Source: Prevotella sp.
Lineage (GTDB): Bacteria; Bacteroidota; Bacteroidia; Bacteroidales; Bacteroidaceae
Direction of reading: 5' to 3'
Assembly: GCA_017651265.1 (NCBI GenBank)
Contig: JAGCDO010000061.1
Location: forward strand, 1 to 49,120
Length of the DNA stretch: 49,120 nt
Below are positions 31,615-40,765 of the stretch, piece after piece; position 1 is the first letter of the stretch; each line of letters starts with the position of its first letter. The position numbers were made by a program, and so were the translations under genes. The notes below the pieces were generated by a model. That model made no database searches. It was given only the letters and a program-made list of their open reading frames with translations, and was not told the DNA's origin.

Positions 31615-32295
31615 TTAATAATATGACTTGGCCTTGGCACCTGTTGGCTGGCGTTTCATTGATTTCACGCTGTCGGGTGCACTGAGAATCGTGTCGCCCG
31701 CGTTGGTACCCAGACCATCCTTTCCTTTAACGAATGAGCCTTTAGAGTTTGATATCGTGTAATGTGACAAATCTTGGAAATTATCGTCGCTCAGGAAGTA
31801 GGTTCCTTGCATCTCCCGTTCAGGAGTGACGATACGTGAGAACTTATTACTGTACATCTCGTGCCGTTCTTGATCCCAGAACAGTTCCTCGCTAGTGAAT
31901 ACCAATCCCGCCTTGGTGCGGATTCTCACCCTACCTCGCAGTTCCCACTTCTTCTGTTCAAAATAATTATAAGCGGTATCGGCTTGAATATAAGCCTCCA
32001 CGTGGAATTTCTCGTCGAACTGCTCCAGGAAGATACCCTTGTCGAAGGTCCACACCTTGGGGTTCCTCACCTCGTTGTAATCCCATCGTTCCGTTACGAT
32101 ACGGTACTTGATCACACCCGAGTCGCTCATCAGCATGTTCACGCCATAGGTAGTCATGAGCGAAGCTGAGTCGCGTGGATAGATGGGCGGTGCAATATGC
32201 TCCTTGCTCTCCTCACACGACCATAATGTCATGCTCAGGAAAAAGCCTCCTATGAGCCAACCCAGGAACCGGTTTATCGAACGCTGCACATCCAT
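31615..32295 (-). CDS. lptC: LPS export periplasmic protein LptC
   Basis: A 226-residue inner-membrane-anchored LptC that passes lipopolysaccharide to LptA. After MDVQRSINRFLGWLIGGFFL comes the hydrophobic anchor ending LWSC, which may even be a lipobox. The periplasmic beta-jellyroll reads IKYRIVTERWDYNEV ... FHVEAYIQADTAYNYFEQKKWELRGRVRI ... SEELFWDQERHEMYSN, the LptC/OstA-like pattern. Start at 32295 is chosen; GTG 32325 is an alternative. The previous gene ends at 32332, 36 bases before this start. Confidence 0.82.
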   Translation of the reverse strand: MDVQRSINRFLGWLIGGFFLSMTLWSCEESKEHIAPPIYPRDSASLMTTYGVNMLMSDSGVIKYRIVTERWDYNEVRNPKVWTFDKGIFLEQFDEKFHVEAYIQADTAYNYFEQKKWELRGRVRIRTKAGLVFTSEELFWDQERHEMYSNKFSRIVTPEREMQGTYFLSDDNFQDLSHYTISNSKGSFVKGKDGLGTNAGDTILSAPDSVKSMKRQPTGAKAKSYY

Positions 32296-32331
32296 CTGCG
32301 AACCTATACTGTCATCACTCCGCACCAAAGG

Positions 32332-33654
32332 TTATCGTACCTTCCACTTGGCGAACCAACGCTCGTTGAAGGTAATACCGATATTGATGCGGAACGTGTT
32401 TTCTACAAGCAGTCCTTTGTCAGCCGACCGTCTTGACCACTGTCCTGAGATATTCAGCATGGAACGGTCGTTCCACGCATTCAGGATAGGAATACCGAAA
32501 CCGGCGCTCACAGAAAACTCCTTCGGTCCGTCAACCCCATTAACTTTATAATAAGGTGTAGCATAGGAAGCACCTACACGGTAGCGAACCCTGTTGAGGA
32601 AACCGCGCATATAAGGACCTTTGCAATACTCTCCTCCCACGGTTACCTGATGACGGTCCATGAAATAATCCTTGTTCAATGCGTACGAGGGTACATCGTT
32701 CACTACCTTGTATTCAGGATAGGACACCCCACTCCACTGCATCAGCGTGTAGTCGGCTCCCACCTTCAGCTGGTTATTGTGCTGCAGCACGAATCCTGCG
32801 CTGTAGGTATTCGGCATCTTCAGTCCGTCTTCAATGGTATAAGTAGTAGGATTAACCACACCTGTAGAACTGTTGGTACTGGTAACGACACACTTGGGAT
32901 CAGCTCCCAAGGAATGCGACGGACTATAGGAAGCACCTATCGTCACCACGTCTTTCTTACCCAGTGCCTGTCGGTACTGCATACCGAAGTTCATGCGCAG
33001 ACTGTTAGCCGTCATGGAATACTCCTTGGTCAAGGTGTTGATGGCTGTGTTCTGCGACAGTGTACCATTACTCATGGTATAGTAAGCATTCTGAATCGAT
33101 CGTGTGATATCACCCCATACATACCCGATGTTTGCACCCAGCGAGAAGCCACATATCGGTTCCCAGCCAGCACCTGCATACACCTGATGGAAGCCACCTG
33201 ATCCAGAATAGGTGTTTTGGAAATAGGTGGAATTATCGGCATTCAGTGACTCAATTGATGAATAGTTATACCCCACGTTGGTCAGAGGCAGGATACCCAA
33301 GCTCATACCGAGGTGCTTAGCCATACGGAAAGCAACGGTGGCATATTCGAAATCAGCGTTCTTGGCGTTCTTCTTGACTCCGTTCTCACTGTAATTGGTA
33401 ATCTGTCCCGACATGCCCACATCAAAAATAAGAGAGAGAGAGTCGGTGGCAGAATAGCTGGCGGGATTGAGGAAGTTCACCTGAGTGCCTTCGCGGAAGC
33501 CCTGAGCGAGTCCGTTCATACCGCGGTTGAAGCCGCCAGACTGGTCGGCTAACACACCCAGACCGTAATACGAATAAGGAGAATTAGTACCACTTTGGGC
33601 ACTGGCTGCTATCGTCATCGCCATCAGAACGATGGCACTGCATATTTTTTTCAT
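32332..33654 (-). CDS. Outer-membrane beta-barrel protein (FadL/OMPP1-like)
   Basis: A 440-residue outer-membrane protein with signal peptide MKKICSAIVLMAMTIAASAQ. It starts SGTNSPYSYYGLGVLADQSG and has GFREGTQVNFLNPASYSA, the start typical of Bacteroidetes OMPP1/FadL-like barrels. The final residues are NERWFAKWKVR. Transport of a hydrophobic molecule is a family guess. It leads the operon with lptC and the GldE-like gene, an arrangement usual in Bacteroidales. Confidence 0.75.
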   Translation of the reverse strand: MKKICSAIVLMAMTIAASAQSGTNSPYSYYGLGVLADQSGGFNRGMNGLAQGFREGTQVNFLNPASYSATDSLSLIFDVGMSGQITNYSENGVKKNAKNADFEYATVAFRMAKHLGMSLGILPLTNVGYNYSSIESLNADNSTYFQNTYSGSGGFHQVYAGAGWEPICGFSLGANIGYVWGDITRSIQNAYYTMSNGTLSQNTAINTLTKEYSMTANSLRMNFGMQYRQALGKKDVVTIGASYSPSHSLGADPKCVVTSTNSSTGVVNPTTYTIEDGLKMPNTYSAGFVLQHNNQLKVGADYTLMQWSGVSYPEYKVVNDVPSYALNKDYFMDRHQVTVGGEYCKGPYMRGFLNRVRYRVGASYATPYYKVNGVDGPKEFSVSAGFGIPILNAWNDRSMLNISGQWSRRSADKGLLVENTFRINIGITFNERWFAKWKVR

Positions 33655-33688
33655 GACCTGTTCGAATCTTCTATGAATTATTAGCGTG

Positions 33689-33696
33689 CAAAGATA
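33689..33696 (-). promoter_or_regulatory. Promoter -7 box for the outer-membrane protein operon
   Basis: CAAAGATA on plus, TATCTTTG on minus, about 35 bases before the ATG; no good -33. Confidence 0.5.
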
Positions 33697-33799
33697 AGGA
33701 AAAAAAACGAAACGACCGCACTCTTGTAGGGAATATAAACAATATTTACCTATTTTAATACTATGTACATGCTGTTTACAGAGGGTTTTTCGATGAAAA

Positions 33800-33831
33800 T
33801 TTGGTGGAATAAGAATAAATAAGTACCTTTG
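33800..33831 (+). promoter_or_regulatory. Promoter for lnb-like gene
   Basis: TTTG (33800-33803), 20 bases, TACCTTTG (33824-33831). Its -7 box ends only 4 bases before the GTG start at 33836. Confidence 0.8.
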
Positions 33832-33835
33832 CGAC

Positions 33836-35056
33836 GTGAAAAGATTTTATCAACTATTATCTCTTGTCACCGTCTTTGTGCTATCCTTGAACGCAAAGGC
33901 GCAAAACACTGATTCCATGATGATTAGCAGAATGGATTCGGTGGAAATCAGTCTGCTCACTTGCTCCCCTCACGAAGCGGTTTACAGTCTGTACGGTCAT
34001 ACCGCCATTCGCATCAACGACCTACGGAACGGTGAGGACTTGGCTGTGAACTACGGGTTGTTCTCTTTCGAAAAACCCCATTTCGTATTACGATTTGTCT
34101 TTGGGCTGACCGACTATGAAATGGGCATTGAACCGTTTGAATCTTTCTGCCGACAGTACCGCTACTACGGAAGCAGTGTGACGCAACAGGTGTTGGACCT
34201 GACAAACGAGGAGAAATGGAACATCGTCAAGGCTGTCAACATCAACTATATGCCCGAGAACAGCGTGTATAGATACAATTACTTCTATGACAATTGTACC
34301 ACACGGGCTGTGGATATGCTGACTACCCACCTGGCAGATGCCCATGTGGTGTTCGAGGGAGAACAGCAGAAATACCCGTCGTTCCGCGAGATGGTTCACG
34401 GCTGCCTGCCACACCACCCTTGGAACTGCTTCGGTAATGATATGCTACTTGGGGTAAAAGCCGACTGTAAGACCACCCTTCGAGAGCATCAGTTCCTGCC
34501 GGCAAATGCCATGGACGACTTCCGTCATGCCATGATTGTAGGACAGGATGGCAGTAACCGACCGCTTGTCTTGCGCGAGGAAATCGTCGTACCCGAGGGA
34601 ACACAGGATGCCTGGAAGGACTTCCCCTTATCACCCAAGGATGTATTCCTCATTATGCTGGCTATTACAGTGCTCATCACCTTACTGGAAGCCTATACAA
34701 AAAAGGTATTATGGGGCTATGACGCCCTACTGATGCTGTTATGTGGCTTGGCAGGTATCGTACTCTTCCTGATGCTGTTCTCGCAGCATCCTACGGTACG
34801 GATCAATCTGCTGTTGCTGTTACTGAACCCCCTACCCCTTTTCTTCATCTGGAGAATGGTAAGACGTGCCAGGAAGAGGTTGCCCGACCGACAGTATGCG
34901 GGGTGGATCATCCTGATCTGTCTGTTCTTCATTGGGGGAATATGGCAGCACTATGCCGAGGGCATCTTCCTTCTGGCATCATCTTTGCTAATAAGAAACG
35001 TGTGGTGCTTATTGCGCCAGCGAAAATATACGACAAGACCATCTGTAAGTGAATAA
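33836..35056 (+). CDS. lnb: Lnb-like lipoprotein N-acyltransferase (DUF4105)
   Basis: A 406-residue protein of the DUF4105/Lnb family. The signal peptide is MKRFYQLLSLVTVFVLSLNA. The periplasmic domain carries YGHTAIRI (His55) and YDNCTTRAVDML (Cys154), a Cys-His pair as in papain-like enzymes, and four C-terminal membrane helices (about 265-390). In Bacteroides, Lnb was recently shown to N-acylate lipoproteins, so the same role is inferred here, in an organism with many lipoproteins. It starts with GTG at 33836, no ATG being available before the signal peptide, and may be leaderless. It overlaps the next gene by 8 bases. Confidence 0.75.
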   Translation: MKRFYQLLSLVTVFVLSLNAKAQNTDSMMISRMDSVEISLLTCSPHEAVYSLYGHTAIRINDLRNGEDLAVNYGLFSFEKPHFVLRFVFGLTDYEMGIEPFESFCRQYRYYGSSVTQQVLDLTNEEKWNIVKAVNINYMPENSVYRYNYFYDNCTTRAVDMLTTHLADAHVVFEGEQQKYPSFREMVHGCLPHHPWNCFGNDMLLGVKADCKTTLREHQFLPANAMDDFRHAMIVGQDGSNRPLVLREEIVVPEGTQDAWKDFPLSPKDVFLIMLAITVLITLLEAYTKKVLWGYDALLMLLCGLAGIVLFLMLFSQHPTVRINLLLLLLNPLPLFFIWRMVRRARKRLPDRQYAGWIILICLFFIGGIWQHYAEGIFLLASSLLIRNVWCLLRQRKYTTRPSVSE

Positions 35057-36497
35057 ACGACCCTTCACATCGGCCCTGCTCATCCTTATCGCTTCAGCGG
35101 TACAGGCACAGATTGCACAGCAAGTCCCACGACTCGTTGTGAACATTGCCATTGACCAGTTGAGCACCGACTATATAGAAGTCTTCGCTCCTTATTTCGG
35201 AACAGAAGGGTTTAAGAAACTCCTTGACAAAGGAAAGGTATACGAGAACGCGGAATACCCGTTCTCGCCTACTGATCGTGCATCAGCCATCGCCACCATA
35301 GCTACTGGCTCATCACCTTTCTACCACGGAATCATCGGAACAAGATGGCTTGACAGAAACAGTCTGCGACTGACCGGGTGCACGGATGATCAGCAGTATA
35401 GTGGTGTCTTTACCACCGACAAGGCTTCCCCAAAGAACCTTCTGACATCCACTATCGGCGATGAATTAAAGGTGTCTACGGCAGGGAAGGCCATTGTCTA
35501 TGCCATTGCCCAAGAGAAAGATGCTGCCATTTTGTCGGCCGGACATGCGGCAGATGGGGCATTATGGAAAGACACCTATACCCAGAACTGGTGCAGCTCA
35601 AGCTATTATCTGAAAAAGACGCCCGCTTGGCTTGCTGAATATAATACGACAGAAGGCAGTAAGAAAAAGAAGACCGAGTTTCAGGAACTGACAGATCTGA
35701 CCAACCTGGCTGTCCTATGCATTGAAAAGACGGGCATGGGCACAGACAATGTGACCGACATGCTGAACATCACACTGGACGCCGGTCCTGATCTGTCTGG
35801 AAAGAAAGCAACCGACTGGCAGAGCAGTATGGCCCAGACCTACATGAATCTCGACCGTCAGCTGGCTGATCTTGTAGCAACCATCGAGAGTAAGGTCGGT
35901 TCCCCCAATGTCACTTTCTACCTTACCGGTACAGGATATGTAGAAGATCCTATAGACGACTACCGTCATTATGGTGTTCCTGCAGGTACCTTCTATATCA
36001 ACCGGACAGCCAACCTGCTGAACATGTATCTCGGTGCCCTTCATGGCAGCGACAAATATGTGGAAGGCTGTAGCAGGAATCATATCTACCTGAACCTGAA
36101 ACTCATCGAGCAGAAACGACTGAAACTGAGTGAGATCCTCGCAGAATCACAGTCGTTCCTCCTGCAATGCGACGGGGTTTTGAATGTTTTCACCAGTGAG
36201 AGTCTTTTGCGATCAGGACAAGGCGAGACACAAAAGATCCGCAACGGCTATCATGCCAGTGTCGGCGGGAACCTGCTGGTGGAGACCGTTCCCGGATGGC
36301 AGGTGTATAACGAAGACACTCAAGAAATCAATCAGACCAGTCTGAGGAATATCGCTTTCCCGATCATTATCTATGGAGCAGGTATTCATGCACAGAAAAT
36401 CTCTACGCCAGTAACCGTTGACCGTATTGCGCCAACGATTGCCAAGAGTATCCATATCCGTGCACCAAATGCGTGTGCCGTCCTACCCCTTCAGTAA
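35049..36497 (+). CDS. Alkaline-phosphatase-superfamily protein with degenerate metal sites
   Basis: A 482-residue exported protein with signal peptide MNKRPFTSALLILIASAVQA. The fold is that of the alkaline phosphatase/nucleotide pyrophosphatase superfamily: IAIDQLSTDY (Asp36) and SPTDRASAIATIATG with Thr75 in the nucleophile position. However the later metal-ligand motif, normally T-x-DHG, reads YLTGTGYVED (291-300), and the usual DxxxH stretch reads LDAGPDLSGKK. Two metal sites thus look lost, so it is probably a pseudoenzyme or a changed-activity member. GTG start overlaps the lnb-like gene by 8 bases. Its own role may lie in envelope or lipid biology, judged from the partner. Confidence 0.8.
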   Translation: MNKRPFTSALLILIASAVQAQIAQQVPRLVVNIAIDQLSTDYIEVFAPYFGTEGFKKLLDKGKVYENAEYPFSPTDRASAIATIATGSSPFYHGIIGTRWLDRNSLRLTGCTDDQQYSGVFTTDKASPKNLLTSTIGDELKVSTAGKAIVYAIAQEKDAAILSAGHAADGALWKDTYTQNWCSSSYYLKKTPAWLAEYNTTEGSKKKKTEFQELTDLTNLAVLCIEKTGMGTDNVTDMLNITLDAGPDLSGKKATDWQSSMAQTYMNLDRQLADLVATIESKVGSPNVTFYLTGTGYVEDPIDDYRHYGVPAGTFYINRTANLLNMYLGALHGSDKYVEGCSRNHIYLNLKLIEQKRLKLSEILAESQSFLLQCDGVLNVFTSESLLRSGQGETQKIRNGYHASVGGNLLVETVPGWQVYNEDTQEINQTSLRNIAFPIIIYGAGIHAQKISTPVTVDRIAPTIAKSIHIRAPNACAVLPLQ

Positions 36498-36523
36498 ATC
36501 AACAGCAAGTTACTCCGTCTCAG

Positions 36524-36552
36524 CATAAAAAAACAAAATTTGTTTTGTTATG
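36524..36552. promoter_or_regulatory. 29-base palindrome overlapping the secA promoter
   Basis: From CATAAAA to TTGTTATG the segment is a near-perfect inverted repeat with a TT-like centre; it overlaps the -33 element of the secA promoter. It could be an operator, or the terminator of the gene before. Confidence 0.55.
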
Positions 36553-36574
36553 CACTCAACTTTTCGTAACTTTG
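36543..36574 (+). promoter_or_regulatory. Promoter for secA operon
   Basis: TTTTG (36543-36547), 19 bases, TAACTTTG (36567-36574). Leader about 35 bases. Confidence 0.7.
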
Positions 36575-36614
36575 CACACTCATTCATTAAGATAAAAAAT
36601 AATATAATATAAAA

Positions 36615-39600
36615 ATGGGAATTAATAATTTCTTAAAGTCATTGTTTGGCGACAAGTCAACACGTGACATGAAGCTGATTCAGCCGCTCGTAGAGAAGGT
36701 GAAGGCAGCCTATCCTGAGGTACAGGCACTGAGCAACGATGAGCTCCGTGCCAAGACCAAGGAGATTCAGAAGTATGTACAAGATTCGGCCAAAGAGCAG
36801 AAGGAACAGATCGATGCACTGAAAGCGAAGATTGAGGACACGCCGATTGATGAGCGTGAGGTGATCTTCAACGAAATAGACAAGCTCGATAAAGAGGCCT
36901 TGGAGATCTATGAGAAGGCACTTGACGAGGTGATGCCGGTAGCCTTCAGTATCGTAAAGGAGACAGCACGTCGTTTCGCAGAGAATGAGGAGACCATTGT
37001 CACCGCCACGGATTTCGACCGTGAGCTGGCTGGCGATCCTGCCAAGGACTTCATCACCATCGACGGTGACAAGGCTATCTACCATAATCACTGGACCGCA
37101 GGAGGTAACGACCTGAAGTGGGAGATGATCCACTATGACGTTCAGCTCTTCGGTGGTGAGGTGCTCCATCAGGGAAAGATCGCCGAGATGGCAACGGGTG
37201 AAGGTAAGACTCTCGTGGCTACCCTGCCCGTGTTCCTGAATGCGCTCACCGGTAACGGTGTGCATGTGGTGACCGTGAACGACTACCTGGCCAAGCGTGA
37301 CTCCGAGTGGATGGGACCGCTCTATATGTTCAACGGACTAAGTGTTGACTGTATCGACAAGCACCGTCCTAACTCTCCGGAACGCCGCAAGGCTTATCAG
37401 GCAGATATCACCTTCGGTACGAACAATGAGTTCGGTTTCGACTATCTTCGTGACAATATGGCTATTTCACCAGCCGACCTGGTTCAGCGCCGACACAACT
37501 ACGCCATCGTCGACGAGGTCGACTCCGTGTTAATCGACGATGCCCGTACGCCGTTGATCATCTCTGGTCCTGTACCCAATGGTGACGACCAGATGTTCGA
37601 GGAATATCAGCCCCTCGTAGAAAAACTCGTAGGCGTACAGCGACAGCTGGCTACCCAATTCCTGGCCGATGCCAAGCAGAAGATTGCCGAAGGAACCAAG
37701 CTGATGGAAGAAGGCAAGAAGAAGGAGGCACAAGAACTGCTCGACGAGGGTTTCCTGAGTCTGTACCGTTCACATAAATCACTCCCCAAGAACAAACCGC
37801 TCATCAAGTTCCTCTCTGAGGACGGTATCAAGAGCGGTATGCTCCGCACGGAGGAGATCTATATGGAGAACAACAACCGCAGAATGCCTGAGGCCATCGA
37901 GCCCCTGTATTTCGTGGTGGATGAGAAACTGAACTCCTGCGACCTGACCGATAAGGGTACGGCATGGCTCTCCAAACAGGTGAACAACGACCAGTTGTTC
38001 GTGCTGCCCGATATCACCACTGAACTGTCGGCCTTGGAGAACGAGAATCTCAGCGAAGAGGAGCGTATCCAGAAGAAGGACGACCTGCTCTCTCACTATG
38101 GTGTACAGAGTGAGCGTGTCCATACCTTACAGCAGTTGCTCAAGGCATACACCATGTTCAACAAGGATGATGAATATGTCGTGATGGACGGTGAGGTGAA
38201 GATTGTGGATGAGCAGACAGGACGTATCATGGAAGGTCGTCAGTGGAGCGATGGTCTGCACCAGGCTATCGAGGCCAAGGAGCATGTGAAGGTGAAGGAG
38301 GCTACACAGACTTTCGCCACCATCACCCTGCAGAACTACTTCCGTATGTATCACAAGCTGGCTGGTATGACCGGTACGGCCTCAACGGAAGCAGGAGAGT
38401 TCTGGGATATCTACAAGCTGGATGTGGTGGAGATTCCCACCAACCGTCCGGTAATCCGTAACGACCAAGACGACCGTATCTATAAGACGGCTCGTGAGAA
38501 ATACAATGCCGTGATCGAGGAGATCGAGGAGATGCGCAACGCGGGTCGTCCTACCCTGGTAGGTACCACCTCTGTGGAGATCTCAGAATTGCTCTCCCGT
38601 ATGCTGAACCTGCGTCATATCCCCCATCAGGTGCTGAACGCTAAACTGCACCAGAAGGAGGCCGATATCGTGGCTAATGCCGGACAGAGCATCGATGGTA
38701 AGGGTGCTGTAACCATCGCCACCAATATGGCTGGTCGTGGTACCGATATCAAGCTTTCTCCTGAGGTGAAGGCGGCAGGCGGTCTGGCCATCATCGGTAC
38801 AGAGCGTCACGAAAGTCGTCGTGTTGACCGTCAGCTGCGAGGCCGTTCCGGTCGTCAGGGAGACCCCGGTAGTTCAGTGTTCTACGTTTCTCTTGAGGAT
38901 AAGCTGATGCGCCTCTTCGGTAGTGAGCGTATCGCCAAGGTGATGGACCGTCTGGGTGTTGAGGACGGTGAGCGTATCGAGAGCGGTATGATGACCAAGA
39001 GTATCGAGCGTGCCCAGAAGAAGGTGGAGGAGAACAACTTCGGTATCCGTAAGCGCTTGCTGGAGTACGACGACGTAATGAACAAACAGCGTACCGTTGT
39101 TTATGAGAAACGCCGTCACGCCTTGATGGGTGAGCGTATCGGAATGGATATCGCGAACATCATCTGGGACCGTGTGGTGAACATCATCGAGACCAACGAC
39201 TATGAAGGATGCAAGGAAGAATTCCTGAAGATCCTTGCCATGGAATGCCCGTTCAGCAGTCAGCAGTTCATCGAGGAACCGCATGAGAACCTCGAAGAGA
39301 ACGCTTTCCAGCTGGCTATGGAGGCCTTCAAGCGCAAGACCGACCGTATTCAGGCTGTGGCTAATCCGGTCATCAAACAAGTATATGAGAATCAGGGCTC
39401 ACAATATGAGCGCATCATGGTTCCCGTTACCGACGGCAAGCGGATGTACAATATCGCCTGCGACCTGAAGGAAGCATACGACACAGAGAGCAAGAGCGTG
39501 GTGAAGCAGTTCGAGAAGAGTATCCTGCTGCATATCATCGACGACTGCTGGAAAGAGAACCTCCGTGCCCTCGATGAGCTCCGTCATAGCGTACAGAACG

Positions 39601-39980
39601 CCAGCTACGAGCAGAAAGACCCGTTGGTGATCTTCAAACTGGAGAGTGCCAAGCTGTTTGACGACATGGTGGATGAGATGAACAACAAGATTGCCAGCAT
39701 CCTGATGCGCGGACAGATTCCTGAGATCCAGCAGGATGAGGTACGTGAGGCTGCTCCTGAACAGCACTCCAGACGTTATAACGAGCAGAAAGCCGATATC
39801 CAGGAGGAGCAGATGGTTGACCGCAACCAGCAGGCTGCCGCTCAGCATGACACCCGTGAGACTGCCCAGCAGGTGAACCGCGTTCCCATCCGCAAGGACA
39901 AGATGCCTGGACCAAATGATCCCTGTCCCTGCGGAAGCGGTAAGAAATTCAAGAAATGCCACGGTCGTGGAATCGTATAA
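36615..39980 (+). CDS. secA: Preprotein translocase ATPase SecA
   Basis: A 1121-residue SecA, the motor that drives preproteins through SecYEG. Walker A is [14 protein letters not shown] (about 191-204), the DEAD box is [20 protein letters not shown] (about 297), and the second nucleotide domain shows [16 protein letters not shown] and [20 protein letters not shown]. The tail has the zinc-binding SEC-C motif [14 protein letters not shown] (about 1103-1116). The length is about 220 more than E. coli SecA, normal for Bacteroidetes with inserts after the DEAD box. It starts an operon with an ABC ATPase, a 5'-nucleotidase and NudC. Confidence 0.97.
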   Translation: MGINNFLKSLFGDKSTRDMKLIQPLVEKVKAAYPEVQALSNDELRAKTKEIQKYVQDSAKEQKEQIDALKAKIEDTPIDEREVIFNEIDKLDKEALEIYEKALDEVMPVAFSIVKETARRFAENEETIVTATDFDRELAGDPAKDFITIDGDKAIYHNHWTAGGNDLKWEMIHYDVQLFGGEVLHQGKIAEMATGEGKTLVATLPVFLNALTGNGVHVVTVNDYLAKRDSEWMGPLYMFNGLSVDCIDKHRPNSPERRKAYQADITFGTNNEFGFDYLRDNMAISPADLVQRRHNYAIVDEVDSVLIDDARTPLIISGPVPNGDDQMFEEYQPLVEKLVGVQRQLATQFLADAKQKIAEGTKLMEEGKKKEAQELLDEGFLSLYRSHKSLPKNKPLIKFLSEDGIKSGMLRTEEIYMENNNRRMPEAIEPLYFVVDEKLNSCDLTDKGTAWLSKQVNNDQLFVLPDITTELSALENENLSEEERIQKKDDLLSHYGVQSERVHTLQQLLKAYTMFNKDDEYVVMDGEVKIVDEQTGRIMEGRQWSDGLHQAIEAKEHVKVKEATQTFATITLQNYFRMYHKLAGMTGTASTEAGEFWDIYKLDVVEIPTNRPVIRNDQDDRIYKTAREKYNAVIEEIEEMRNAGRPTLVGTTSVEISELLSRMLNLRHIPHQVLNAKLHQKEADIVANAGQSIDGKGAVTIATNMAGRGTDIKLSPEVKAAGGLAIIGTERHESRRVDRQLRGRSGRQGDPGSSVFYVSLEDKLMRLFGSERIAKVMDRLGVEDGERIESGMMTKSIERAQKKVEENNFGIRKRLLEYDDVMNKQRTVVYEKRRHALMGERIGMDIANIIWDRVVNIIETNDYEGCKEEFLKILAMECPFSSQQFIEEPHENLEENAFQLAMEAFKRKTDRIQAVANPVIKQVYENQGSQYERIMVPVTDGKRMYNIACDLKEAYDTESKSVVKQFEKSILLHIIDDCWKENLRALDELRHSVQNASYEQKDPLVIFKLESAKLFDDMVDEMNNKIASILMRGQIPEIQQDEVREAAPEQHSRRYNEQKADIQEEQMVDRNQQAAAQHDTRETAQQVNRVPIRKDKMPGPNDPCPCGSGKKFKKCHGRGIV

Positions 39981-39991
39981 ACCATCAAAAC

Positions 39992-40747
39992 ATGAAAATC
40001 GAAGTATCTGATCTGAAAAAAACGTTTGGTGAGAAGACTGCCGTTGACATTCAGCAGTTCACCATTCAAAAGGGTGATTTGTTAGGACTTGTAGGAAACA
40101 ACGGTGCGGGTAAGACCACCTTCTTCCGTCTGATCCTCGATCTGCTGAAAGCTGACAATGGACAGGTGTTGATAACCCTCCCTGCACAGACGTCCGAGAC
40201 CGGTGAGGTTGGCGAAGAAATCACTATCAATCCGGTCAACAGCGAAGAGTGGAAGAAATATACCGGTGCGTATATCGACGAAGGTTTCCTGATCGACTTC
40301 CTCACCCCCGAAGAGTATTTCTATTTCGTGGGAAAGGTGAACGGCATGTCGAAAGAGCAGGTAGACGAACGGTTGAAAGATTTCGAGCATTTCATGGGAG
40401 GAGAAGTGCTGGGACAGAAGAAGCTCATCCGTAACCTCTCCGCAGGAAACAAGCAGAAGGTGGGTATCATCTCCACCTTGCTGAACAAGCCGAAGCTCGT
40501 GATCCTTGATGAGCCCTTCAACTTCCTCGACCCGTCGAGTCAGAACATTCTGAAGCACAAGCTGAAGGAGTATAACCAGGAAACGGGCTCTACCATTCTG
40601 ATCAGTAGTCATAACCTGGCACACACCGTGGATGTGTGTCCTCGTATTGCCCTGCTGGAGCAAGGTGTCATCATACGCGACCTGCAGAATGAGAACGGCA
40701 GTGCTGAGAAGGAGTTGGAAGAGTACTTCGACCGCGACGACAATTAA
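39992..40747 (+). CDS. ABC transporter ATP-binding protein
   Basis: A 251-residue ABC-2-type ATPase. Walker A is GNNGAGKTT (about 34-42), the signature LSAGNKQKVGI, Walker B LVILDEPFNFLD, and the H-loop SSHNLAHTV. The Q-loop region reads YIDEGFLI, as in BcrA-like ATPases. A 15-residue insertion (LPAQTSETGEVGEEI) sits after the first strand following Walker A. No permease lies next to it; the partner may be elsewhere. It follows secA by 11 bases and is followed by the 5'-nucleotidase after 18 bases. Confidence 0.85.
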   Translation: MKIEVSDLKKTFGEKTAVDIQQFTIQKGDLLGLVGNNGAGKTTFFRLILDLLKADNGQVLITLPAQTSETGEVGEEITINPVNSEEWKKYTGAYIDEGFLIDFLTPEEYFYFVGKVNGMSKEQVDERLKDFEHFMGGEVLGQKKLIRNLSAGNKQKVGIISTLLNKPKLVILDEPFNFLDPSSQNILKHKLKEYNQETGSTILISSHNLAHTVDVCPRIALLEQGVIIRDLQNENGSAEKELEEYFDRDDN

Positions 40748-40765
40748 CCCCTTACACATATCCTT

